A DNA stretch of 64,000 bases, taken from positions 67,510,001 to 67,574,000 of the forward strand of contig CP142459.1 in assembly GCA_038049695.1 (NCBI GenBank), read 5' to 3'. Origin of the DNA: Cinnamomum chago (taxonomy: Eukaryota; Streptophyta; Magnoliopsida; Laurales; Lauraceae). Both the position numbers and the translations under genes were made by a program. Shown in pieces: positions 29,717 through 40,461 of the stretch; the stretch's first letter is position 1; every line of letters begins with the position of its first letter. Below the pieces are notes generated by a model. That model had not been told where the DNA came from and did no database searches. It saw only the letters and a list, made by a program, of their open reading frames with translations.

Positions 29717-29980
29717 AAGAATTGTTACACCTAAATACAGGGCAATGAAATGGCAAAAAGAGCCTAAACCAAGAAAGAGAAGAAGGAGAATTGCAAGAAA
29801 TGAGGAAAGCAGTCGTAGATCAATGAATGAGAAGAGATAATTGTCATGAAGAATTGTTACACCTAAATACAGGGAAATGAAATGGCAAAAAGAGCCTAAA
29901 CCAAGAAAGAGAAGAAGGAGACTTGCAAGAAATAAGGAAAGCAGTCGTAGGTCAATGAATGAGAAGAGATAATTGTCATG
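29717..29980 (+). repeat. 132-bp tandem duplication (2 copies)
   Basis: Units 29,717-29,848 and 29,849-29,980 are head to tail and nearly identical, beginning 'aagaattgttacacctaaat' and ending 'gataattgtcatg', with about five substitutions. They end 73 bp before the TATA box of the disrupted inhibitor gene. The reverse-strand frame across them is just the repeat read twice. Confidence 0.95.
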
Positions 29981-30052
29981 ACCAGCAAACAATTAGCTCC
30001 CATGCAAATCCATTTCTATTGATATCTCCCAAGAATTACTACAACCCCACTC

Positions 30053-30059
30053 TATAAAT
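30053..30059 (+). promoter_or_regulatory. TATA box of the inhibitor gene
   Basis: 'tataaat' lies 74 bp upstream of the ATG at 30,133. The promoter seems intact although the gene is broken downstream. Confidence 0.6.
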
Positions 30060-30327
30060 GAGACACAGAAATAGAGACTTCCACCATCCCATCTCCAAGA
30101 CTAGGACTTAAAGAAAACAAAAAAACGAGAAGATGGCTCGTCTTCATTCCTTCCTCCTTGCATCTCTCTTCATATGTCAATCCTATCTCTTGCTAGTGAA
30201 GGGAGATGAGGCTCTAATCGAGAAAACCTGCCAAACCACACCCAACTTCGACCTCTGCATGCGGACTCTTATATCCAACCGAGAAAGCCAAACAGCTGAT
30301 GTCCATGGGCTAGCCACAATCATCACC

Positions 30328-30577
30328 TGTAAAGACTGGAAATGGAAGAAGAAGAATATAGAAGGAGAAAGAGTGTATTATTACTCTTAATTCCAACCCA
30401 GAGAACTGATTACAAAACAATACCATGAATAGGCCAGAGTATCCCCTCCCTTACTTATACACAACCATCCAACGTCTAACTGCCTTAACAACCTCTAACT
30501 GCCTTAACAGAGTTACAAACAGAATTACAAAAGGGAATAGCCTTCTCTAATAGACTCCAACTAAAATGTTCATAACA
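30328..30577 (-). repeat. 3' LTR of the Ty3/gypsy element
   Basis: 250 bp, TG...CA ends in element sense, nine mismatches to the other LTR, no indel. It supplies the premature end of the inhibitor frame. Confidence 0.95.
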
Positions 30578-30604
30578 TTCCCTACCCCTTCAAAAGCCTT
30601 GACA

Positions 30605-33600
30605 TCAAGGCTGGAATTCTGGAAATTTAGAGTGGAATTCATCATAGTCTATCCACGTAGCATCTTCAGGAAATGTCCTCGACCACTGAACCAACCATTG
30701 CGCTACTGCCTTGTTGTTTCTTTTGATCATTCTCCTTTCAAGTACAGCCACAGGTTCCATTTGTAGTATTCCGTCATCACTGACTGGAGGAAGAGTTGGA
30801 GCAGGGGTGACTTGCTGTCTTAACTTTTCTTCAGCAATGAAACATGAAAAACAGGATGCAGTTTGGCTGAGCTAGGCAACTCCAACTTGTAGGCTACTTT
30901 GCCCACCCTTTGAATGACTTGAAAAGGTCCATAGAAACGTGGAGATAGCTTCATGTTTCTCTGTAAAGCCAAGGAAGACTGTCTGTAAGGCTGTAGTCTC
31001 AAATATACCCAATCACCAACTTCAAATTCCCTTTCACTCCTTAATTTGTCTGCATAAAGTTTCATTCTGTTTTGGGCTTCTTGCAAGTTTTCCTTAAGCA
31101 TTCTCGAAATGGAAGTCCTTTCCCTTGCCCAATTTTCCACTGCTGCTACTTGTGACCTTTCAATGTTCATGAAGTTGTGATCTGGTGGTGGCTGTCCATA
31201 GACTGCATAAAAGGGAGTTGTTTTGATTGAGGAATGATAAGAAGAGTTATACCACCACTCAGCTAAGGATAGCCAAGCCGACCACTGTCTAGGACAATCA
31301 CCACACATGCACCTTAAGTAATTTTTTAAACACTTGTTTACTATTTCAGTCTGCCCATCTGATTGTGGATGGTATGTTGTGCTAAGGCATTGCTCAATCC
31401 CCAAATTTCTGAGCAATTCTTGCCAAAACAGACTTGTAAACACAACATCTCTACCTGAAACTATAGTGCTTGGAAGCCCATGAAGTTTGTAGACATTGTC
31501 TAGGAATAGTTGTGCCACCTCCTTAGCAGTATAAGGGTGAGAGAATGATATAAAATGAGCATATTTGGTTCACCTGTCCACCACCACAAAAATAGTGGTC
31601 TTTCCATGTGATTTAGGAAGACCCTCAATGAAATCCATAGAAATATCACTCCATACCTTCTCAGGAATTGCCAAAGGTTGGAGTAGCCCGGGTGGGTGAA
31701 TCTTTTCCCCTTTGAACCGTTGACAAACGGAGCATTCTGAAACAAAAAGCTGAACATCCTTCTTCAATCCTTTCCAATAAAAAGTCCTTTTGATCCTTCT
31801 ATTGGATTTGCCTATGCCTGAATGTCCCCCTATAGATGAGTTGTGATAAGCTGACAGGATTTGTTTCTTAAGATCAGGTGAGTTTCTTACCACCAAACTT
31901 CCTCTGTATGTTAGTGTACCATTTTTCCAAGAAAGTCCTTGATGAGAGTTGGGATCTTGCTCTAACTCTGTTATAAGCTTTTGTATTGCTAAATCAGTCT
32001 GCCAACTGAGTTTTACTGTAGGAAGCCAAGTAGAATCTACTGTAAGCAAGGCATTTACAGCAGCTTGCTCCACAAACAGATCTTCCCTCCTTGATAATGC
32101 ATCAACTGCCTTATTTTCTGTTCCATACTTGTAAGTGATCTCAAAATCATAGCCAAGCAATTTTGTAATCCATTTCTGCTGGAAAGGGTTTGCAACTCTT
32201 TGGTCTAGTAGATACTTCAAGCTTTGGTGGTCAGTTTTGATAATGAATCTCCTCCCAAGCAAGTAATGCCTCCATTTCAAAACTGCTAGGACCACAACCA
32301 TTAGCTCCTTTTCATAGGTGGATAAACTCAAATACTTCCTTGATACCCCTTTACTCCAAAATGCAATTGGATGTCCTTCTTGCATTAGTACTGCACCTAC
32401 TCCTTTATCTGAAGCATATGTTTCTACTATGAAAACCTTGATGTAATTAGGAAGAGCCAGGACTGGTAAGGTCACCATAGCTTCCCTTAGAGCATGAAAA
32501 GTTGTTGTTGCTTCATCAGTCCAGTTAAAAGACTCCTTCTTCAACAGTTGGTTTAATGGAGCTGAGATCTATCCATAATTCCTTACAAACCTTCTGTAAT
32601 ATCCAGTTAAACCAAGGAATCCTCTTAACTGTTTGAGACTTTTAGGAATTGGCCAGTTAGCCATAGTCTCAAGCTTGCTAGCATCTGCAGATACACCCTT
32701 ATTGGAGAGTAAGTGGCCAAGGTAATCAACCTCTTGTTTGGCAAAGACACACTTAGACCTTTTAGCAAACAGGCTGTGCTTATGTAAAAGTTGCAAGGTC
32801 AACTCCAAATGGTACAAGTGCTCATTCCATGATTTACTAAAAATCAGTATATCATCAAAGAAGACTAAGATAAATTTCCTCAAATATTCTTTAAAGACCT
32901 CATTCATGAGACTTTGAAAAGTAGAAAGTGCATTCGTCAGCCCAAAGGGCATGACTAGGAACTCATAGTGTCCTTCATGAGTCCTAAAAGCTGTTTTTGG
33001 TACATCAGAGGCATGCACTCTAATCTGATGATATCTAGCTCTCAAATCAAGCTTAGAAAAGAAAGAAGCACCACAGAGCTCATCTAGTAACTCATCAATT
33101 GTAGGTATTGGAAATTTATCCTTGACAGTGATGTTGTTTAAAGCTCTGTAATCAACACACATACGCCAAGTTCCTTCTTTCTTTTTAACTAGCAAAACAG
33201 GTGCTGAATAAGGACTGACACTTGGTTGAATGACCCCCGATTGAAGCATCTCTGTAACTTGTTTTTCTATCTCAGTCTTTTGGAAATAAGGGTACCTGTA
33301 AGGTCTTATGTTTGGAGGTTCTGCACCTGGTTTTAAGGGAATGTGATAGTCCTGACTTCTTGTAGGAGGCAGGCTTTTGGGTTCTTGGAATACTGTTGCA
33401 TATTCGGACAACAACTGCTCAACTTCAGTTATTGTAAACACTACTGGAGGGGCCTCTTGTATGACAAAAATGTGAGCCACAAACCCTTGAGGTTTTTTCT
33501 GCAGTAATTTCTTCATGTGTTCAGCATCTACCAGCTTGGATTTCCCTTGCTTCCCACCCCTCAGAACATGTCTCCTATTGTTTAGTGTGAATTCCATACT

Positions 33601-35005
33601 GAGATTTTTGAAATCCCATTTCACAGGACCCAGAGTAGCCAACCATTGAATTCCAAGCACCATATCACACCCTTTGAGTTCTAGAATCCTCATAACTGTT
33701 TGGAAGATCACCCCTTACATCTCCCATATGAACCCTTTACAAGCTGCCCTGCTGGTCATCTTTGTTCCATCAGCAACAAATACTGTTAAAGGATCAGTAA
33801 CAACAGTTTCTATACATGCTCTCTTAACCACTTCTTGGTTCAAGAAATTATGGGTACTACCAGTATCAATCAAGATCACCACTTTTTGTTTATTGACCCA
33901 TCCATGTATCCTCATGGTTCTGTAAGAGACTGAACCAGTTATTGCATTAATAGAAATTTGCAAATCACCTTCTTGCTGCAATTCACCTTCTTGTTCCAGG
34001 ATAGGTTCTTCACTGTCCTCCTCCTGTATAGGTTCTTGAGCTGAGTCCTCTTGGTCCCCATCCAAAACATACAACTGCTTTTTCTTACATTGGTGCCCTT
34101 TTGTGAATTTTTCATTACACTTGAAACACAGACCTTTTGCTTTCTTTTCCTCCAACTCTTTTGGTAATTCCCTACGAATGGCAGGAAAAGAATTTGGCCT
34201 GAATGGCCCAGATGAAAATTTTTCTCCATTTCTTGATGGCAGTCTAGTCTTCTGGGTAATAGCTTCAATACTAAGCTCCAGTAACTTGGCCAAACCAATG
34301 GCTTGCATGGTAGTTGTAGGTTTAAACATCAATACATTGGCCCTTATCTCCTTCTTCAACCCACTAATGAAACAACTAGTAAAAAAATGTTCAGGTAGGC
34401 CTTGGGTTTTGTTAGCAAGAATCTCGAATTTTTCCTGATAATCCCTGACAGTTGTTGTCTGTTTCAACTTCGTCAAGTCACCCATAGCATCTTCATATAC
34501 ATCAGAACCAAAACGAGAGACTAACCCATTTTTAAACAGATCCCAATTTACTAAAACATGTGTTTTCTCAAACCATTGATACCACTGCAAAGCCCTGTCT
34601 TCTAAATGCAAGATTGCCAATTTCACTTTATTATTATCTTCAACACAGTTATACTAAAAAAATCTTTCACATTTGTAAACCCAACCAGACGGATTTTCAC
34701 CAAAAAATTTAGGAAAATCAATCTTGGCATACCTAGTTCCAAACCCAGGGAAGGGCTGAGATTGGGAAGACTCTGCTCCAAAGTGATTTTCAGAACCTGC
34801 AGGTGCAGATTCGCGTTGCTTTTCCATACACATGAGCCGCCATTTGATCATACTTGAAGGTGACTGCTGCCATGAATTCCTTGATCTCTACCAGGTTGTT
34901 CTTGATTTTCGTCGTTTCTTTTGCTGAACTGATTTGTTGCTCTCTCAAAATCCGAAAGGAATCTTCGAGTTTCTTGAGATCATGACTCCTAGTTCCATCT
35001 GCCAT
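30605..35005 (-). pseudogene. gag-pol polyprotein of the Ty3/gypsy element, decayed
   Basis: Read on the minus strand: Gag start near 35,005; CCHC-type knuckle (CFKCN...GHQCKKK) about 34,087-34,132; protease LIDTGSTHNF near 33,865; reverse transcriptase with FFDDILIFS about 32,840-32,865; RNase H around 32,100-32,450; integrase zinc region (H..H..CSVC) about 31,715-31,840 and DDE core residues about 31,640, 31,455 and 31,335; a chromodomain-type C terminus in another frame, ending at 30,605. Breaks: frameshifts near 34,840 and 30,820; in-frame stops at 34,654, 33,715, 32,569 and 31,570. At least two stops look like C-to-T changes of Gln codons, as expected of methylated, silenced elements. 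It cannot make its own proteins. Confidence 0.9.
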
Positions 35006-35053
35006 TGCTAATTGATCTCTTCACAGGCCGAGAAAGGTCTGCTCTGATACCAA

Positions 35054-35303
35054 TGTAAAGACTGGAACTGGAAGAAGAAGAATATAGAAGGAGAAAGAGT
35101 GTATTATTACTCTTAATTCCAACCCAGAGAACTGATTACCAAACAATACCATGAATAGGTCAGAGTATTCCCTCCGTTACTTATACACAACCATCCAACG
35201 TCTAACTGCCTTAACAACCTCTAACTGTCTTAACAGAGTTACAAACAATATTACAAAAGGGAATAGCCTTCTCTAATAGACTCCAACTTAAATGTTCATA
35301 ACA
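35054..35303 (-). repeat. 5' LTR of the Ty3/gypsy element
   Basis: 250 bp, directly followed in element sense by the tRNA-Met primer binding site and then the gag start codon near 35,005. Confidence 0.95.
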
Positions 35304-35458
35304 TCACCCAGAGAAGCAAGACCTCTGCGGACGAGGCCTATTTGTTTGTGTTTGGTCTGTTCTCTGGGTCCAACTCTGCGGTTGAGAATGTACTCAAACA
35401 ATGCCTGGAACTGTACATCACTTCGAAGGACGCTCTGCAATCGGCCCTTGAATCCTTA

Positions 35459-36302
35459 GGGCGTGTTTGGATCACAGGTAGAGTGAATTAGAAGGGAGTG
35501 AGCTGTCAAATCAATGTAAAGTGGGTGGAATATTAAATGAAGAGTTGACTGAACGATTTTGTTCAACCGTGTTTGGTTGTGGGTAGTGAAGTTGGAACAT
35601 GTCCACCTCGCCATGTTTGGATCAATATATGGAGTAGAGTGAATGAGATCTCATGCCATGTCACATCAGAGGTAGTTAACATGGAAACTGGTGTTTGTAG
35701 GCATGTATGGTACCCCTTGTCAAAGTACATCAGGTAGTATAAAACTCCCCATTCAGATTCCTGGACCCATTTCTATCAGGTAGTATAATACTTGAACCCA
35801 TGCACCTAACAGCTGTGCCATCGAGATTAAAATGGGGGTACTCACTCTAAAAATTAAACCTAACCAAGTTGGACCTTCATAACCTAAAAAATGATACATT
35901 CTACTACCAGCATCTAAAGTGCACATACATACATACAGATGTCACATTTTTCATCCGATGGGGTTAATTAAACAGTTGTACCTACCAAAAATGGAGCCCC
36001 AAGAATTGATCTGGGCAGATAACAGCCAAGTATTCAGTTCTGAATTTAAAAATGCATTCAGCAGGAGAAATTCTATTGTGGGACCAATAAATTTTTCATG
36101 GTGCCAGGTAGAAGAAACTACCTGATTTGTGTATAATATTACATCATGAATAGTGTAAAAATACAAGAATCATCTTCCTTCATCTATTGCCATTGGTTCT
36201 ACAGCCCTGCTTTACTGGGGAGAATTGGAATTGAATGTGAAACATAACCCTTTTACAAGAAAAAAAAAAAACCAATTCAAGAGATTCTTTGCTGAGCGTT
36301 TC
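35459..36302. other. Insertion-like sequence downstream of the broken inhibitor gene
   Basis: From 'gggcgtgtttggatcacagg' (35,459) the inhibitor frame loses sense. The phrase 'tgtttggatca...tagagtgaat' recurs near 35,613-35,650, and 'catcaggtagtataa' recurs twice near 35,727-35,790. These features fit a non-autonomous DNA transposon or a nested one, but I found no clean inverted ends. No gene is supported. Confidence 0.4.
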
Positions 36303-37124
36303 CTTGCAAACAGTCCTTGAACCTTGGCAATGTTTCCTTGCACCAACTTACACTCGTATAATTCATGATTCACCTGAAGTAAACCAACATTTTCTATGAT
36401 AAGATAACAAGTTGAAATAAATACAACTCAACCAGTAATAACGAGAGAAGAAAACATGAAGACTAAAGATTCAATGGAACAACACAACACACATTGAATG
36501 TGTAGTACCAACTTGCAAACAGTCCTTGAACCTTGGCAATGTTTCCTTGCACCAACTTACACTCGTATACTTCATGATTCACCTGAAGTAAACCAACATT
36601 TTCTATGATAAGGTAACAAGTTGAAATAAATACAACTCAACCAGTAATAAAGAGAGAAGAAAACATGAAGACTAAAGATCAATGGAACACAACACACATT
36701 GAATGTGTAGTACCAACTTGCAAACAGTCCTTGAACCTTGGCAATGTTTCCTTGCACCATCTTACACTCGTATAATTCATGATTCACCTGAAGTAAACCA
36801 ACATTTTCTATGATAAGGTAACAAGTTGAAATAAATACAACTCAACCAGTAATAAAGAGAGAAGAAAACATGAAGACTAAAGATCAATGGAACACAACAC
36901 ACATTGAATGTGTAGTACCAACTTGTAAACAGTCCTTGAACCTTGGCAATGTTTCCTTGCACCATCTTACACTCGTATAATTCATGATTCACCTGAAGTA
37001 AACCAACATTTTCTATGATAAGATAACAAGTTGAAATAAATACAATTCAACCAGTAATAAAGAGAGAAGAAAACATGAAGACTAAAGATACAATGGAACA
37101 CAACACACATTGAATGTGTAGTAC
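36303..37124 (-). repeat. Four-copy ~205-bp tandem repeat with an exon-like core
   Basis: Units start at 36,303, 36,512, 36,717 and 36,922 (periods 209, 205, 205) and are nearly identical. On the minus strand each unit holds a T-rich tract, 'ttacttcag', then an open stretch reading NHELYECKLVQGNIAKVQGL, so each looks like a 3' splice site plus a short exon. In the first unit the frame runs on into KRSAKNLLNWF outside the repeat; in the others it is cut at the unit joint. I do not recognise the protein. It may be a terminal exon of a minus-strand gene that was duplicated in tandem. Confidence 0.9.
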
Positions 37125-39013
37125 CTGTAATCCACTAAGTCTACGTTAACATTCAAACCTTTTCCTGAAATTGAAATAAGGGTTCATAATAAAACATACC
37201 CTCACAAAACTGTAAAAAAGAACATGCCACATAATAAATATGAAGACAATACAGCTGAGCATTAACACCTGTGGGAACTGCAGAGCAGCTACATTCATGC
37301 TGCTCCATTCATTCCCTCCATGCAGAGCAGCTCCATTCATCATTAACAAAATTTGCCAGTTGAAGATAACCAAACACTTCTCCCATAAGATATAAAGTTG
37401 CAAAGGTATACAGATAACATTTATAAAGAGAGAATAAAGGATATCAATAAGTCCACTTTTCAATGGAGTACAAGAAACATTATATGAAAGACCTGCAATC
37501 CAATAAGTCCACTTTTCCAACGGAATAGAGGATACCTTATCAATAACTCCACTTTTCATTTGATTAATCTGCGATTGAAACAGAATAGAGGATACCATAT
37601 CAAATGATAACCATTTCTTGAAAGGCAATCACGAACCATGGAATCCATATAATTCAATAAATCATGAACAGAACTGAACATCGCCCTCTAGATATTTATC
37701 CAATATACCTATTAACAATGGACCACATGTTATAGTTAGCTGTTCTTTATATAAGCTTAATACTTTAAAAATAATGAAGGGAAATATTAACAATTACAAC
37801 TTGTCCTTAACAAAATACATATTCACGTTCTAAAACAGTGGCTGTAAAATCAAGCACTAAGCACCATATCTCTACATTGTAAATTAAGGCAGGTGGAAAG
37901 AGTATTTAATTGTAAACTGAGACAGGTCATTAATAGCTAACATACTTACAAATTAACAACCATGAAAATGAATAAATATACAGTTCATTTTTAATTGATC
38001 CAAGTGTAGTGGAGGGGGTATATGGTTCAATTTGAAACCACTAAGTGTCATAGCGTAAAAAATAACATGGCAGCAACTAAATAATAGTTATATAAACAAC
38101 TGAGCAAAAAATGATAAGCAAATGCATAGCAGCTCCATGGAATGTGATACTAGTACCTCCTATTAATTGCACATTGGAATCTGATGGGGAACCTTGACGT
38201 AGAAAATTCGCAACACATACAAATCAGAATTTACAGCTTCTACCTTACTGCCTACTGCATAATAACTGTGAGAGAGAGAGAGAGAGAAAGTATTAGTTAG
38301 AATTGTATTCATATTGTCAAATCAATGTAAAGTTAGTGATTGCTTACCTGTGACAAAGTTTTCGGTCATGCAAGCAAGTTAATGGCCAAATCCACAATGT
38401 TGACTGCTTTAAAAAGAGGGAAGATTCCTCACATTAAAATAAACAAATTGCTAACCACCTAACATGCTGCTGGACCGGATAATCAAATATCCGGACGGTG
38501 ATGATTATAAACTACATAATGCACAGGTAAAAATTATACAAATATCCCAAACACTATGCAAGAATATCAAATAGTGGAGACTTCCTGTTGTTCAACAGTG
38601 GGTAATCATGCTATATTGAAGAGCAACATTATACTAAATACCATTCAGATTCATTAAAACAGTAGTATCTTCGAGTCACAATGGCTACTTTTCCTGAATA
38701 CTGTCTTACAGTCACACTTAGTAAAATACAGGATTACTAATTTTAAAGTCTTCATCGTTTAAATGAGCAAAAGGTAGTTGTGAATGGCCAGAGCTCTTAT
38801 TTACCGTGGTTACCTGTGAAAAGGGCACCCTGATAGAAAAGCAAAATGAGAGACACAAATGTGAGGTAACATTCATCATTATATAACACGGTGGATAGAC
38901 AGAGCCATGCAGATCAACACTACACACAATATGAACAGTAGTACAGTAAGAAACAGTAAAACCAACAATAGATGTGAGTTAGGTCAATTATGGATAGGCT
39001 CCCGTATCAGACG
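37125..39013. other. Non-coding or intronic sequence on the minus-strand gene side
   Basis: I found no domain-bearing frame. A degenerate local repeat around 'aagtccacttttcaa' and 'aacagaatagaggatacc' occupies about 37,440-37,610. A (GA)9 run lies at 38,270-38,287. It could be intron or 3' region of the minus-strand exons on either side. Confidence 0.4.
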
Positions 39014-39243
39014 CTAATTGTGGACGGCAACCTGTATGGATTCGGTTTGCTGCGGATAATTATCATAGTATCTATTAAAACTTTGCACAGCTTCTTGTTC
39101 ACTATTGAAGCCTTTGAAATGCGCATTGGGGTACTCATGCACTTGTGCCCTGCATTCATCCCAGCTTTGATATATTCCAACTCGTCGTCCACGGTAAACC
39201 ACATAACACTGAAATCGACCCATGCATAACGCGCGTCGAGAAC
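39014..39243 (-). CDS. Exon with RNase H1/viroplasmin N-terminal domain
   Basis: After a 3' splice site (T-rich then TAG, minus strand at 39,244-39,246) the frame reads MGRFQCYVVYRGRRVGIYQS, then WDECRAQV, YPNAHFKGFNSEQEA and QSF, and stops at 39,014. YVV.RGR..GIY.SW.EC..QV....ahfKGF.s.eEA is the pattern of the small RNA/DNA-hybrid binding domain at the N terminus of eukaryotic RNase H1 and of caulimovirus inclusion proteins. No catalytic RNase H domain is seen next to it. It could be a stand-alone domain gene, a last exon, or spliced on just before the stop (CAG|GTTGCC). Upstream exons are not identified; the neighbour at higher coordinates on the same strand is a Myb/SANT-like gene. Confidence 0.55.
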
Positions 39244-39652
39244 CTAAAAAAAATTAAATGCATATTGAATATTCCATTTTAACAAGAAACAAAAATTGAG
39301 AGTTCATCAATCATATACATAACAAAGATAAGTAAACATCAGCTATATGTCAATGCTTTGTTAGCACATCAAAAGAGTATAAATTAAAGCAAGTGCTTGA
39401 AATGCTATAGCAAAGTGCAGTCTTAGTAGGTCAATACTAGGCACATAAAGAGCTACCATATCAAAATATTAGGTTAGCCCCAATAAAGCATGGCTAATAT
39501 TCAATTACACAACATAGACAAGTCTGTAGTTTTTTTTACTAGTTCTCTTGGGCTATGATCATACAATGCCCACGGACAAATAATGCGTTTGAATCCAATT
39601 GAGGACTCAACACATGCCAAAAAAAGACTTCATCGCTCACACCAAGTCATTA

Positions 39653-40461
39653 CTATCCAATTAGCTTCGACTTTATTTTCGGCAATTGTCTCAAGATCCA
39701 ATCACGCTTCTCATCCGTGCTAAGGAAAACAGTAGCCATATTCCCATGAATTGTTAACCATTCATGGGCAAGGCTCATGTCCAGTTCGCTTAGTTCTGCA
39801 ATTTGTTTCAGCTTGACCATGATCATATCTGCAGCCTTCTTCTTTGGCATTCTAAGGCTATCAGCCACATCATGAATAGCGGCTTTTAGGCCTTCACCAG
39901 ATCTCTCAATGCAAGAGATGATTTCGAGCATCTCAAAGCTCCTCTTGCGATTGTTCTTTCTCTTTGATGACCCCTCCCCACCGCTAGAAGCTATTCTAAA
40001 CCCATGAATTTGGTCAGTCAGCCCAACATCTGAATCAGCCTGTGATGGATTGTAGTAGCGTGAGTCAGACTCGCATGATGCACGGCTTGGAGCAGTTGTG
40101 GCAGACCGAGCATATTGTCCCGTAGCAACATCAGCACTGAATATTTGTGTGAGTTTGTCATAATCAATTACCTTTGCCCGATATGGCTTAGCATCTGGAT
40201 GTCCCTGTTAGTTGAAACCAATAGAGAGTACAACAGACATCATATTTAAGATGTTGAAGTTCACTAAAAATAGAGGCAGCCAGATTTAATTGATTGTACA
40301 GGTTTACCTCAATCCATGCCGTCCATACATCATCAGCTGCAATGATGCGTTTTGTTGTGTTATCATAACCAAAACCGGATGCATTCAATAGCTCAGTTGC
40401 TATTGAATAATTTTTCTTATGATACTTGCATCTGTTTACAATGCTTTGTTTGGTTGGAAAC
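39653..40461 (-). pseudogene. Myb/SANT-like domain gene, 5' end removed by the array junction
   Basis: Two minus-strand exons join cleanly: 40,461-40,308 (NRCKYHKKNYSIATELLNAS, then DDVWTAWIE) and 40,204-39,653 (GHPDAKPYRAKVIDYDKL, a Ser-rich linker, then a helical C terminus ending KIKSKLIG). This is the layout of the abundant plant Myb/SANT-like proteins related to Harbinger-type transposon accessory proteins: a DNA-binding trihelix-like domain with conserved W, the HP.A..YR move after the intron, and a C-terminal region. The N-terminal first helix and start codon are missing because at 40,461 the sequence switches to LINE ORF1. As it stands it is a 5'-truncated gene; the missing part may lie beyond the right end of the array, outside this window. 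Confidence 0.7.

Larger units (their letters stand above)
30328..35303 (-). mobile_element. Ty3/gypsy chromovirus LTR retrotransposon (Reina-like size)
   Basis: This 4,976-bp element lies in minus sense. Both LTRs are 250 bp (30,328-30,577 and 35,054-35,303), begin TG and end CA in element sense, and differ at nine sites by my count (3.6%). A 5-bp TSD, TCACC, flanks it (30,323-30,327 and 35,304-35,308). The primer binding site next to the 5' LTR (35,041-35,053) reads TTGGTATCAGAGC, complementary to initiator tRNA-Met; a polypurine tract (30,578-30,590) adjoins the 3' LTR. The order protease, RT, RNase H, integrase is Ty3/gypsy. Short LTRs, ~5-kb length and a C-terminal chromodomain suggest the Reina clade. 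It sits antisense inside the inhibitor gene. Confidence 0.95.
30133..35458 (+). pseudogene. Invertase/pectin methylesterase inhibitor gene, split by a retrotransposon
   Basis: The first part (30,133-30,327, 65 codons) starts with a signal peptide (about residues 1-24, hydrophobic LLASLFICQSYLLL) and has the first PMEI-domain cysteine pair, CQTTPNFDLC. Such proteins are secreted or vacuolar four-helix inhibitors of acid invertase or pectin methylesterase; the start resembles cell wall/vacuolar inhibitors of fructosidase. A Ty3/gypsy element then interrupts it. After the 5-bp TSD the same frame resumes at 35,309 and runs ~50 codons, including VLKQCLELY, to about 35,458. There homology-like sequence stops at 'gggcgtgtttggatc', apparently another insertion, so the C-terminal part is missing from this window. 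The product would be truncated in the LTR. Inhibitor target (invertase or pectinesterase) cannot be decided. Confidence 0.8.

Noticed and set aside
29286..29731. hAT-type MITE suggested by 'taagggtggc' and 'gttacaccta'
   Set aside because: The ends are poor inverted repeats and flanks show no 8-bp duplication.
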